Assembly (NCBI RefSeq): GCF_041261445.1
Contig: NZ_JBGCCU010000045.1
Coordinates: forward strand, 1 to 61,398
From: Catenulispora sp. EB89
Lineage (GTDB): Bacteria > Actinomycetota > Actinomycetes > Streptomycetales > Catenulisporaceae
Direction of reading: 5' to 3'
Length of the DNA stretch: 61,398 nt
In this document: positions 1 through 12,276 of the stretch, in pieces
Layout: each line of letters begins with the position of its first letter
Position numbering within the stretch: position 1 is the stretch's first letter
Made by a program: the position numbers and the translations under genes
Notes under the pieces: generated by a model
What the model saw: only the letters and a program-made list of their open reading frames with translations
What the model was told of the DNA's origin: nothing
The model's database searches: none

Positions 1-111
1 GGCCGGCGGTTGTCCGTGGCCCCGCGCGCGGTCGTGTCCACGAACACCGCCGGCCGCCAGCGCGTCCCCAGGCACGCCACCGAACTGCGCCACCCAGCGG
101 ATCCTTCTTAA
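1..111 (+). CDS. 3' end of an unidentified protein (partial)
   Basis: The window opens inside a reading frame of 36 codons that ends with TAA at 109-111. Almost every third position is G or C, which is what real genes in this DNA show, so it looks like the carboxyl end of a gene that starts outside the window. The residues are arginine- and valine-rich and I recognise no family. The bases after the stop become poorer in G+C and contain runs of A, as expected for a non-coding tail. Confidence 0.35.
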   Translation, partial: GRRLSVAPRAVVSTNTAGRQRVPRHATELRHPADPS

Positions 112-258
112 ACCCGAGCGAAGCCGTAAAAAGCTCTTAAAGCCCCAAAAACAAACCGCACTCACCACACCCCAACCACCTACACCCACACATCAACCAG
201 GAACGCCGTTTTCCCCGAGGGTTCGGAACACACGAAAGCCGGGCCGGCGGTACTCCTG
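112..258. other. Intergenic, A/C-rich, no gene seen
   Basis: This stretch lies between two converging genes. It is much less G+C-rich than the rest of the window, with AAAAA and CCCCAAAAAC runs, and holds no open frame with coding bias. No clear stem-loop was found. Confidence 0.5.
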
Positions 259-558
259 CTACTGCTGAGGTGCGAGCAGGAAGCGCACGCCGCCGTCGTC
301 GGCGACGGTCGCGTCGAGTTGCTGGTCGTTCAGGGCCTGTGCGGCCTCGGCCTCGAGGAAGACCCGGGCGGTCCCGGTCTCCACGACGGCGTCTCCGGCG
401 TGCGGGCCCTGGGTGAGGGACAAAGAGAGTTGACCCTGCCCGCTGTTCTGGGCCGCGCCGTGCGAGACGATGCGCAGCCCGGCGCTCTCGTCGGGCAGGT
501 CGGACTGGTTGGTCAGGTTGTGGACGGCCTCGGCGGCCCGGTCGGTGAGAGTCAGCAA
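259..558 (-). CDS. HesB/IscA-like small protein lacking cysteines
   Basis: A 99-residue protein with the general layout of the HesB/IscA (Fe-S biogenesis) fold: an N-terminal helix segment (LTDRAAEAVHNL), then alternating beta segments and a GVRFLL-type end. Family members that carry iron-sulfur clusters use three conserved cysteines. This protein has no cysteine at all, so cluster carriage by that route is not possible and its role is unknown. The start is TTG at 558-556, chosen because GGGAGGAAG lies directly upstream and no ATG or GTG fits. Candidate stress-type promoters precede it. It is divergent from the hemerythrin-like gene. Confidence 0.7.
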   Translation of the reverse strand: MLTLTDRAAEAVHNLTNQSDLPDESAGLRIVSHGAAQNSGQGQLSLSLTQGPHAGDAVVETGTARVFLEAEAAQALNDQQLDATVADDGGVRFLLAPQQ

Positions 559-589
559 GACTTCCTCCCGGTGCTGATCGTCGGATTGG

Positions 590-627
590 GTACCCGACGC
601 CGTTAACCCAGTCCTGGAGTCCTAAAC
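590..627 (-). promoter_or_regulatory. Candidate sigma-B-type promoter(s) for the HesB-like gene
   Basis: On the minus strand GTTTAG (627-622) is followed after 12 bases by GGGTTA (609-604). A second, overlapping arrangement is GACT, 14 bases, then GGGTAC (595-590). Both fit the actinobacterial sigma-B pattern GNNT-N14-16-GGGTA. The second would give a leader of about 25 bases before the TTG start. This is pattern recognition only. Confidence 0.45.
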
Positions 628-657
628 ATCAGGTGTCGCGCGCGCGGTGTTCACCAT

Positions 658-671
658 CACCCGATCGGGTG
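658..671. promoter_or_regulatory. Perfect 14-bp palindrome upstream of the hemerythrin-like gene
   Basis: CACCCGATCGGGTG is a gapless perfect palindrome in the region between two divergent genes, 77 bases before the hemerythrin-like start. It could be a dimeric regulator's operator. No regulator gene lies next to it. A weak sigma-B-like match (GTGT-N16-GGGTGC, 647-672) overlaps it. Confidence 0.35.
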
Positions 672-747
672 CGTTTACGTCCGGCCCGAACGGTCACAAG
701 GTATCGACGCTGACCGGCGAGGTCGGCCCGCACCGAGGAGCTGCCGG

Positions 748-1449
748 ATGAGCGCGACCGACCGCCGCGACGTGATCGACGTTCTGTCCGGCGACCACCG
801 GACGGTCGAGGGCCTCGTGGGGCGGCTGGAGGTCGGCGGCGGACCGGACGTGACGCGCAAGTCCCTGGTCGACGCCCTCGCCCTGGAGTTGGCCTGGCAC
901 ACCCAGGCCGCGCAGCGCTACCTGCTGCCGCTGACCCGGCGCGTGTTGGCGGACGGCGACGCCCTGGCCGACGAGCACACCGCCGAGCACCTGACGGTCG
1001 AGCACATGGTGCGGGACCTGGAGGCCAAGGATCCCTCCGACGCGCGCTTCGAGCCGCTGCTGGCGCAGTTGCTGGCGGCCGTGCACGGGCACATCGACCA
1101 TGAGGAGCAGATCACCTTCGTCGAACTGGGCCGCGAATGCGACCCGGGCGAGCTCTTGGCGGTCGGCGAGCAGCTGACGGCGGCCCGGCGCCGGGCCGTG
1201 ACCGGGAGCGCGCCCGGCGGCGGGACCGGGATCTGGCCGGTGGCGGCGCCGGGCTCGGCGTCGGCGTCGGCCGAGCTGGCTGCGGCGGCGGCGCCGTCGG
1301 AGCCGGCCGACTCAGCGGTATCGGCCGAGTCGGCCGGCTCCGACGGCTCCGGCGGCTCCGGCGCGGCCGCCCCGATCCCGGCCCAGGCCCAGCCCGCGCC
1401 GGCGGGCAGCGTCGTCGACTGGGTCCGATCGGTGCTCTCCGAGGCCTGA
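748..1449 (+). CDS. Hemerythrin-like (HHE) domain protein
   Basis: A 233-residue protein. Residues about 8-135 form an HHE-type four-helix region with metal-ligand histidines and acidic residues: SGDHRTVEG near the start, AWHTQAAQRYL, DEHTAEH, then HGHIDHEEQITF. Such domains bind a di-iron centre and sense or store O2, NO or iron species in the cytoplasm. The last 95 residues are Ala/Ser/Pro/Gly-rich with repeated ESAGS-like units and look disordered. The ATG start has GAGGAG 7-11 bases upstream. It is transcribed alone, divergent from the HesB-like gene, and both may belong to a general stress response. Confidence 0.8.
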   Translation: MSATDRRDVIDVLSGDHRTVEGLVGRLEVGGGPDVTRKSLVDALALELAWHTQAAQRYLLPLTRRVLADGDALADEHTAEHLTVEHMVRDLEAKDPSDARFEPLLAQLLAAVHGHIDHEEQITFVELGRECDPGELLAVGEQLTAARRRAVTGSAPGGGTGIWPVAAPGSASASAELAAAAAPSEPADSAVSAESAGSDGSGGSGAAAPIPAQAQPAPAGSVVDWVRSVLSEA

Positions 1450-1533
1450 GCGCGGCCTGACCACGGCCTGAGCAGGGCAGGGGCGCGCCGGACCCGGGCC
1501 GGAGCAGACAACCAGGGGCGGAAGGAGGTAGCG

Positions 1534-1608
1534 ATGAACGCCTTCGCGAAGCACGAGATCGGCAGCGCGGTCCGCTGCCCCATCGGGCGGTGCGGCGACC
1601 TGGCCTGA
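1534..1608 (+). pseudogene. 24-codon remnant resembling a PRC-barrel protein N-terminus
   Basis: An ATG with an excellent ribosome site (GGAAGGAGGT) opens a 24-codon frame that stops at TGA 1606-1608. The peptide centre, IGSAVRCPIGRCGDLA, resembles the start of the PRC-barrel-like protein encoded at 9436 (VIGSRVYCTECPCGYLAS), including the spaced cysteines and the CGxLA end. The rest of such a domain is not found in any frame before the next gene. A decayed paralogue is the best guess. A real small peptide with two cysteines is the alternative, since the ribosome site is intact. Confidence 0.4.
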
Positions 1609-1794
1609 CGACCACCGACAACGTGCGCGAACGGCGCCGCGCGCACCCCCGGGAGCGCGCCGGTCCCGCGCACCACACAGCCACCAGACAGCACTGAATC
1701 CGCCGCGACCTTCCGGCTTCCGCGAGGTCGCGGCACTGGTAGAGGATGGGGGCATCGGGCGTGGCCCGCGCCCCGTACACGAACGGCGGACTGC
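1609..1794. other. Intergenic upstream of the hybrid kinase, no gene seen
   Basis: No frame with homology or a ribosome site was found here. This stretch would contain the missing part of the 1534 remnant and the kinase promoter, but no clear promoter motif is visible. Confidence 0.4.
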
Positions 1795-6252
<4,458 letters not shown>

Positions 6253-6459
6253 GCGGGGCGGCGGCGGTGCGTCGGGGGCACGCCCCGGCGCCGGCCGGCC
6301 GTGTGACCGCTCCCACCTGGCGGGTTCCGCAGGTACCGGGCGCGGGCGCGTGGGATTATGAAGATGGCACGCCGTGCCGGGAACCGGTGGGCACGCGGAG
6401 CCGTCCAATCACGGCGTATGGGCACCACGGCGAAGAAAGCAGCGTAAAGGGCTGAGCGG

Positions 6460-8826
6460 ATGAGTCAGGACTTTGCGTCGAACGACCCCGCCGCGCGCGA
6501 CCGGTTGCGCGCGGCGGCTTCGGGCTTCGCCGAGGAGCGCCGGCGGCAGCTGGACGAGGAGCGCGGGTACCGGCGGGACGCGATCGTCGACCAGGCGGTC
6601 GGCGTGCTGATGGCGCGCTCGGCGTGCGGCTCGGCCGAGGCGGTCGCGCAGCTGTCGGCGGTGGCCCAGCGCTCCCGCAGGCCACTGGCCGACGTGGCGG
6701 TCGATGTGGTGGCCGAGGCCTCGGGGCAGCCCGCCGAACCCGGCCGCAGCCGCGAAGTCCCGCGCCTCAAACCGCGCATCGCCGGGCTGGACCGCTCCGC
6801 CGACGGCGACAGCCTGGCCCGCGGCCTGGCCTCCGAGGCGCTGGGTTTCTCCCACCCCGCCAGCGCGGCGATCGGCCTGCTCGACGACGACGGCGCCGTC
6901 GTGATCGTCGGCGCGCACGGCTTCCCGACCCGCGGCATCCGCCGCTGGCGCCGCATCCCCCCGGCCGTGGACTGCCTGATCAACCGAGCGCTCCGTACCG
7001 GCAAACCGGTCTGGACCGACGCCACCACCCAGGACCCCCCGCCCCCGCTCGGCGAACCGGCCGGCGCCGACCGCCTCCGCACCCGCGTGGCCGTCCCGGT
7101 CCGCCTCGGCCGCGCCCTCCTCGGCGCGGTGGAGCTGGCCTGGCAGCCGCAGGCCGCGCTCGACGCCCGCGCCCGCCGCGAGGTCGAGGCGGTGGTGGGC
7201 GCGGTGGGGCCTTCGCTGCTGCGGACGATGGGGCCGGAGGGGGCGGCGGGGGTGACCGCCGGCGACTCTGCTTGGCAGGACCTGGTGGACCTGATGGAGC
7301 AGCCGACGCTGGTCCTCCAGGGCGACTCCGATGAACCCGTCGTCGTGTCGCGGTTCCGGGTGATCGCGCGCAATCTGTCCGCCGCCGAGCTCATGACTCC
7401 TCGGCCGGCCGACGGCAGCGTCGCGGCCGTCGTGCCGTGGCTCACCGCCGCGGATCTTCCCGAGCAGCTGGCTGCTGTGGTCCGCACCGGTGCGCCGTGC
7501 CGCCTGGCGGTCCAGACCGGGCCGCTCGGTGTGGATTCCCTCACCGCGGTCCGGGTCGGCCTCGGCACGGTCGTCGTGGTCTGCCATCAGCCCGCCCTGG
7601 ACCCGAGCGCGGCCGACGGCGTGCTGGAGCGGCTCGCGCGCTTCGGCATCTGGCGCTGGGACGTCGACGGCGACCGCGTCGCCTGGTCCGCCGAGGCGCT
7701 GCGGATCGTCGACGCGCCCGGGCTCGGGGACTCGGCCGGGATCGATCGGCCGCCCTACACCGTGCATCCCGACGATGCCGAGGCCGAGCGCCGGTTCGTC
7801 AAGACCCTGACCGTCGAGCGGCGGCCCGCCGAGGCCGAGTTCCGGATCCTGCACTACGGCAGTGAGCCGACGCGGGTCCGGGTGACCGCCGAGCCGGTCG
7901 GTGGGGCCGCGGGCGCAGGCCCGGGTGTCGATCCCGATGACAGCGCCACCAGTGCCGTCGGCGCCAGTGCCGCCGCCGCCAACGCCACCGCCGCCGCCAA
8001 CGCCGAGCCCGCCACCGTCGTCGGCGTCGTCCAGGACGTCACCGAATGGCGCCGCGCCGAGACCGGCCTGGAAGTGGCCCGCGTCCAGCTCGCGGCCCAG
8101 CGCTCCCGCGCCGACGCCGAGCGCCAGCTCGCCTCGGCGCTTCAGCAGGCGGTCGTCCCGAGCGCCGCGCGCAACCAGCCGCCGCGCAGCGGGGTGAAGA
8201 TCGCCGCACGCTATCGCCCGGCCAGCGCCTCGGCCGGCGTCGGCGGCGACTGGTACTCGGTGTTCCCGCTGCGCGACGACAAGATGCTGCTCGCCATCGG
8301 CGACGTCGCCGGGCACGGCCTGCCCGCCGCCTCGGCGATGGCCGACCTGCACCACGGGCTGCGCGGCATGGCGCTCGCCGAGACCCGCCCCGGCCGGCTG
8401 CTCACGCTGCTCAACGAGCTGGTCGAGACCATGCCGCAGTTCACCATCGCCAGCGCCTGCGTGCTGCTCTGGGATCCCGCGACCCGCCGCCTGACCTGGG
8501 GCAACGCCGGCCATCCGGCGCCGCTGCGGATCCGCGGCGGGGCCGCCGTGCCGCTGTACGACGCCGTCGGCCCGATGCTCGGCGCCGATCCGCGCGCGGT
8601 GTACGAGGACTGCGAGGCCGACGTGGCCAGCGGCGACGTCCTGCTGCTCTACACCGACGGCCTGGTCGAGCGCCGCCGCGTCGGCGACGACGAGACCATC
8701 GCGCACCTGCTGCACCAGACCCGGTATCCGGACGCCGACCTGGACCACTACGCCGACCGGCTGCTGGAGGGCGCGCGCTCCGACACCGACGACGACGTCT
8801 GCGTGCTCGCCGTCCGCTTCGAATAG
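6460..8826 (+). CDS. ANTAR-GAF-PAS-PP2C (SpoIIE/RsbU-type) phosphatase
   Basis: A 788-residue cytoplasmic multidomain protein. Residues about 25-85 resemble an ANTAR RNA-binding domain (DAIVDQAVGVLMARS...AVAQRSRRPLADVA). About 110-265 look like a GAF domain and 385-480 like a PAS fold, each linked by Ala/Pro-rich stretches. The last 230 residues are a PP2C phosphatase of the SpoIIE/RsbU class with metal-binding GVGGDWY, GDVAGHG and YTDGLVE motifs. Such enzymes dephosphorylate an anti-anti-sigma factor and so release a stress sigma factor. ANTAR fused to a phosphatase suggests control of both antitermination and partner switching, unless the ANTAR part has lost RNA binding. It lies directly before an RsbW-like ATPase, a natural partner. 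Confidence 0.9.
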   Translation: MSQDFASNDPAARDRLRAAASGFAEERRRQLDEERGYRRDAIVDQAVGVLMARSACGSAEAVAQLSAVAQRSRRPLADVAVDVVAEASGQPAEPGRSREVPRLKPRIAGLDRSADGDSLARGLASEALGFSHPASAAIGLLDDDGAVVIVGAHGFPTRGIRRWRRIPPAVDCLINRALRTGKPVWTDATTQDPPPPLGEPAGADRLRTRVAVPVRLGRALLGAVELAWQPQAALDARARREVEAVVGAVGPSLLRTMGPEGAAGVTAGDSAWQDLVDLMEQPTLVLQGDSDEPVVVSRFRVIARNLSAAELMTPRPADGSVAAVVPWLTAADLPEQLAAVVRTGAPCRLAVQTGPLGVDSLTAVRVGLGTVVVVCHQPALDPSAADGVLERLARFGIWRWDVDGDRVAWSAEALRIVDAPGLGDSAGIDRPPYTVHPDDAEAERRFVKTLTVERRPAEAEFRILHYGSEPTRVRVTAEPVGGAAGAGPGVDPDDSATSAVGASAAAANATAAANAEPATVVGVVQDVTEWRRAETGLEVARVQLAAQRSRADAERQLASALQQAVVPSAARNQPPRSGVKIAARYRPASASAGVGGDWYSVFPLRDDKMLLAIGDVAGHGLPAASAMADLHHGLRGMALAETRPGRLLTLLNELVETMPQFTIASACVLLWDPATRRLTWGNAGHPAPLRIRGGAAVPLYDAVGPMLGADPRAVYEDCEADVASGDVLLLYTDGLVERRRVGDDETIAHLLHQTRYPDADLDHYADRLLEGARSDTDDDVCVLAVRFE

Positions 8827-8886
8827 CTTCGAACAGCTTCGAGCAGCGCCGTCCGCTTCGAACAGCCCAGCACACCGGGTCCGAAC

Positions 8887-8910
8887 GTTTGATCCGCACA
8901 GGACGGGTCA
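8887..8910 (+). promoter_or_regulatory. Candidate sigma-B-type promoter for the RsbW-like gene
   Basis: GTTTGA (8887-8892), 12 bases, GGGTCA (8905-8910). Spacing and motif match the site before the HesB-like gene (GTTTAG-N12-GGGTTA). It would start a transcript about 20 bases before the RsbW-like ATG, giving that anti-sigma-type gene its own stress-sigma promoter, a common feedback design. Confidence 0.45.
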
Positions 8911-8936
8911 ACCGGAGGGGGTCGAAGGGGAGAGCA

Positions 8937-9404
8937 ATGGCGCAGCTCGTCGAAGTCGCACCGCCGAACCGCCGGATCAGGACGCCGCAGCGTGCGTCCG
9001 TCGTGCTGACCGTGCCGGCGCACAAGGACTACGTGGTCATCATCCGGTCTGCGGTGGCGCAGCTCGCGGCGAGCTGCGGCTACCCGCCCCAGCAGGTCAC
9101 CGACCTGCGGCTGGCCGTGAACGAGGCCTGCGCGCTGCTGGTCGGCAGCCTCGGGGTCATCGAGTGCCGGGCCGAGGTGCGCGGAGACGCGGGACGCGAG
9201 GTGCTCCGGGTGGCGGTCTCCGCACCGGCCGCCGGCGGCTTCGACGTCCCCGACACCGACGGCCTCGGCTGGAACCTGATGACCGCGCTGGTCGACGCGC
9301 TGGCCTGGGCCCAGGACGGCGTCACCGCACGCGTCAGCCTGGAGAAGCGCCGGGCCTCCGCACCGGCTGAGCGGGTGCAATTTCCGCAATATGTCGCAGA
9401 CTGA
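8937..9404 (+). CDS. RsbW-like anti-sigma/ATP-binding protein
   Basis: A 155-residue HATPase_c-type protein. The N-box is LRLAVNEACALLVG (about residue 60) and a C-terminal ATP-lid-type segment is DTDGLGWNLMTALVDAL. The family are serine kinases that bind a sigma factor or phosphorylate an anti-anti-sigma partner. The start is the ATG at 8937, preceded by GAAGGGGAGAG. A longer upstream frame only reflects overlap with the phosphatase gene. It lies 110 bases after the PP2C phosphatase gene and overlaps no coding part of the next gene, whose ATG is 31 bases on. Together the three look like one partner-switching unit. The cognate sigma and antagonist genes are not in this window. Confidence 0.82.
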   Translation: MAQLVEVAPPNRRIRTPQRASVVLTVPAHKDYVVIIRSAVAQLAASCGYPPQQVTDLRLAVNEACALLVGSLGVIECRAEVRGDAGREVLRVAVSAPAAGGFDVPDTDGLGWNLMTALVDALAWAQDGVTARVSLEKRRASAPAERVQFPQYVAD

Positions 9405-9435
9405 AAGAGGGGACGACACCGAGAGGAGGCCGGCC

Positions 9436-10122
9436 ATGGCGACCGCGACCGTGACCCGTGTGATCGGACGGAAGTACGTGATCGGGAGCCGCGTCTACTG
9501 CACCGAGTGCCCGTGCGGCTACCTGGCCTCGGCCGTCGTGGACTCCGCGACCGGCCGCCTGGAGCACCTGATCGTCACCCCGGACCACGGCATCGACTCG
9601 CGCCTGGTCCCGATCGCTTCCGCGCACTGCGAGGGCGAGGCTGTCCGCCTGCACTGCACGCTCGACGACTTCAACGCCATGGAACCGGCGGTGGACGTGC
9701 ACATCACCCCGCTGGACCCGGCCCGCCCGCCGCGCCACTACCCGAACGAGGAGAGCTCCGCCTGGCCGTTCTTCGACCTCGGCCCCAGCACCCCGAACCT
9801 CGGCCTGGCCGCCCCCGAACCGGTCCTGATGCCGCGCATGTCCTACGACGACCACGTCCCCGCCGGCGAGTCCCGCATCTACCCCGGCGACCACGTGCAC
9901 GCCAGCGACGGCGTCATCGGCCACGTCCGCGGCGTGGTGGTCGCCCCCGACGGCGACGCCGTCACCCACATCCTGGTCGACGAGGGCCTGCTGCGCGGCC
10001 ACAAGCGCGTCGCGATCCCGATGGAGCTGGTCGGCGGCGTCGGCGAGGACGGTGTCCGGGTGCTGATGACCCGGAAGGAAGTCAAGGCTCTGTCGCCCTG
10101 CGAGGTCGTGGCGGCCGCCTGA
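9436..10122 (+). CDS. Tandem PRC-barrel-like (DUF2171-type) protein
   Basis: A 228-residue protein built of two related halves. The first (about 10-85) has VIGSRVYCTECPCGYLASAV then HLIVTPDHG and RLVPI. The second (about 140-215) has IYPGDHVHASDGVIGHVRG then THILVDEG and RVAIPMELV. That is the PRC-barrel pattern: a strand, a linking turn, then a 'xxHLVV' strand. Only the first half carries the cysteine cluster (C-x2-C-x-C), which might bind a metal or react to redox change. PRC-barrel proteins occur in ribosome maturation and in stress-protection roles. The start is ATG 9436, with GAGAGGAGG six bases upstream, rather than an upstream in-frame ATG within the previous gene's end. Confidence 0.75.
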   Translation: MATATVTRVIGRKYVIGSRVYCTECPCGYLASAVVDSATGRLEHLIVTPDHGIDSRLVPIASAHCEGEAVRLHCTLDDFNAMEPAVDVHITPLDPARPPRHYPNEESSAWPFFDLGPSTPNLGLAAPEPVLMPRMSYDDHVPAGESRIYPGDHVHASDGVIGHVRGVVVAPDGDAVTHILVDEGLLRGHKRVAIPMELVGGVGEDGVRVLMTRKEVKALSPCEVVAAA

Positions 10123-10144
10123 GGCGGCACCAGCTACCGGCGGC

Positions 10145-10918
10145 TCACCGCGACCACAGCACACTCCCGCCCTGCGGCACCATGTGATGCCGCGTCATCG
10201 GCGTCGAAGCCAGCGAGTTGTGCACCACGAACGCCACGCTCCCGGGCACGTACCGGTCCTCCGACCACTCCAGCGGCACCCCCGCCGGGTCCGTCGACCG
10301 CCGCCGCTCCCGCAGCAGCGGATCCCCGGCTGCGCAGCCCAGTAGCGCGGCGTCCTCGCGGTCGGCGCGGGCCAGGTCGATGGTGTGTTCGGCGTCTGCG
10401 ACGAACACGCCGGCGCGCTCCAGGAACTCGGTCACCGACACGGTGTCCGTCGCCAGGTTCTCCACGATCGGGCCCACCGCCTCCGGGTACGTCGTGCGCT
10501 CCAGCATCGCCGGCTGGCCCGACAGCAGCCTGAGACGCAGGACGCGCAGCACCCGCGCGTCCGGCTCGCAGCGCAGGTGCCGCTGCTCGTCGGCGTCCGG
10601 CGGATGCCAGCCCTGGCGGATCACCCGGCCCTCGGGCGACTCGCCGATGGAGCGGGCCCAGCGGGCGAAGCTCTGCATCTGCGCGAAGTCCTGCACCGGC
10701 GCGTCGTCCAGCACCACCCGGCGGGTCCCGCGCCGGGAGGTCACCAGGCCGTCCTGGCGCAGCAGCATCAGCGCCTGGCGGATCGTGCCGCGGGAGACCT
10801 CGTACTGCTCGGCCAGCGCCCCCTCGCTGGGCAGCTTGCCGCCCGGGCCGTACGCGTGCTCCGTGATGGCGTGCCGCAACTCTTCGGCGATCTGCCGATA
10901 TCTCGGTTCCTGGGTCAC
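10145..10918 (-). CDS. GntR-family regulator with UTRA domain (HutC type)
   Basis: A 257-residue repressor-type protein. Residues 1-75 hold the winged helix: YRQIAEELRHAI, then KLPSEGALAEQYEVSRGT as recognition region, then IRQALMLLRQDGLV. The remainder is an effector-binding UTRA domain ending in the usual hydrophobic strand (PLEWSEDRYVPGSVAFVV). It is divergent from the four-gene ABC importer, and two palindromes sit between the two starts, so it probably senses the imported substrate or a product of it. Its end nearly meets the end of the PRC-like gene (22 bases apart). Confidence 0.9.
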   Translation of the reverse strand: MTQEPRYRQIAEELRHAITEHAYGPGGKLPSEGALAEQYEVSRGTIRQALMLLRQDGLVTSRRGTRRVVLDDAPVQDFAQMQSFARWARSIGESPEGRVIRQGWHPPDADEQRHLRCEPDARVLRVLRLRLLSGQPAMLERTTYPEAVGPIVENLATDTVSVTEFLERAGVFVADAEHTIDLARADREDAALLGCAAGDPLLRERRRSTDPAGVPLEWSEDRYVPGSVAFVVHNSLASTPMTRHHMVPQGGSVLWSR

Positions 10919-10962
10919 CAGGAGTCCCCCGCTTCCGTGGGTCGTCGTGTCAACGATCTTAA

Positions 10963-10997
10963 TAGTTGGCTACACAACTAGGTGTTGGCCATACAAC
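10963..10997. promoter_or_regulatory. Two tandem palindromes, probable GntR operators
   Basis: Site 1 is TAGTTG-N6-CAACTA (10963-10980, perfect six-base arms). Site 2 is GTTG-N6-CAAC (10984-10997). Their centres are 19 bases apart, and both lie between the divergent GntR and substrate-binding-protein genes. The arms are the same sequence, so one dimeric protein probably reads both. This is seen in the sequence; the link to the GntR protein is inferred. Confidence 0.65.
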
Positions 10998-11104
10998 TTC
11001 GATTTGTTCACCTGGTTCTGCGTTTGCGTCCACCTGGCATCCGCATAGTCCTTGCCGCGGGTGATCGCGGCCGACTCCTGGCCGCCCCGTCCGGGAGGAA
11101 CACT

Positions 11105-12274
11105 GTGAACCGACGTCTGACGGGCATCGCCGCCACCGCGGTCGTCCTCGCCCTTAGCGCGACCGCTTGCTCGTCGAGCAAGAGCAGCTCCAGCAGCACC
11201 TCTGGCAGCACCAGCCAGGGCGCGGCCGCCGGCGGCAAGGACGCCGCCAAGGCCACCAGCGCCGCCGACCTGGGCGGCATGGACGCCCTCGTCGCTGCCG
11301 CGAAGAAGGAAGGCACGCTGAACGCCATAGCGCTGCCGAAGACCTGGGCCAACTACGGCGCCATCATGGACGCCTTCACCGCCAAGTACGGCATCAAGAT
11401 CAACGATGCCAACCCGGACGGCTCCAGCCAGGACGAGCTGAACGCGATCAAGCAGCTGCAGGGCAAGAGCAGCGCCCCCGACGTCGTGGACGTCGGCCAG
11501 GCCGCCGCCACCGCCGGTGCCGCCGCCGGCCAGTTCGCGCCCTACCAGGTCGCCACCTGGTCGCAGATCGCTGACGCGCAGAAGGACTCCCAGGGTCTGT
11601 GGTACAACGACTACGGAGGCTACATCGCCATCGGCTACGACGCCGACAAGGTGAAGAACCCGCCGACCAGCCTGAAGTCTCTGGACGACCCGCAGTACAA
11701 GTCGCAGGTGGGGCTCAACGGCGACCCGACCACGGCGAACGCCGCGCTGTCCGGCGTCCTGGCCGCTTCCCTGGCCAACGGCGGCAGCCTGGACAACGTC
11801 CAGCCCGGCATCGACTTCTTCGGCAAGCTGAAGAAGGACGGCGTCTACGTCCCGGTCAAGGCGACCGAGGCCACCATCCAGTCCGGCACCACGCCGATCA
11901 CCATCGACTGGGACTACCTGCAGGCCTCGGCCGCGTCCGACCTGAAGGCCAAGGGCGTCAACTGGAAGGTCGTCGTGCCCTCCGACGGTCTGTTCGGCGG
12001 CTTCTACAACCAGGCGATCAGCGCCACCGCGCCGCACCCGGCCGCCGCTCGCCTGTGGGAGGAGTTCCTGTACTCCGCTGAGGGCCAGAACCTGTGGCTC
12101 AAGGGCATGGCCCGCCCGGCCGAGCTCCCGGCGCTGCAGAAGGCCGGCACCGCCGACGCCACCGCGCTGGCCGCCCTGCCCGGCGTCACCGGCACCCCGC
12201 AGTTCGCCACGCAGGACCAGATGACCGCCGCGTCCAAGCTCGTGGTGGCCGGCTGGGCGAAGGCGACCGGCTGA
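11105..12274 (+). CDS. ABC transporter substrate-binding lipoprotein (family 1)
   Basis: A 389-residue exported lipoprotein with a short hydrophobic signal and lipobox LSATAC (Cys22). The mature part has a periplasmic-binding fold of the iron/polyamine/phosphonate/spermidine kind: VAAAKKEGTLNAIALP, later GLWYNDYGGYIAIGYD and TITIDWDYL-like segments. The ligand cannot be read from sequence. The GTG start at 11105 with GGGAGGA upstream gives a clean signal peptide, and an upstream in-frame start would add an arginine-rich non-signal segment. First gene of an importer operon facing away from the GntR regulator. Confidence 0.88.
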   Translation: MNRRLTGIAATAVVLALSATACSSSKSSSSSTSGSTSQGAAAGGKDAAKATSAADLGGMDALVAAAKKEGTLNAIALPKTWANYGAIMDAFTAKYGIKINDANPDGSSQDELNAIKQLQGKSSAPDVVDVGQAAATAGAAAGQFAPYQVATWSQIADAQKDSQGLWYNDYGGYIAIGYDADKVKNPPTSLKSLDDPQYKSQVGLNGDPTTANAALSGVLAASLANGGSLDNVQPGIDFFGKLKKDGVYVPVKATEATIQSGTTPITIDWDYLQASAASDLKAKGVNWKVVVPSDGLFGGFYNQAISATAPHPAAARLWEEFLYSAEGQNLWLKGMARPAELPALQKAGTADATALAALPGVTGTPQFATQDQMTAASKLVVAGWAKATG

Positions 12275-12276
12275 CG

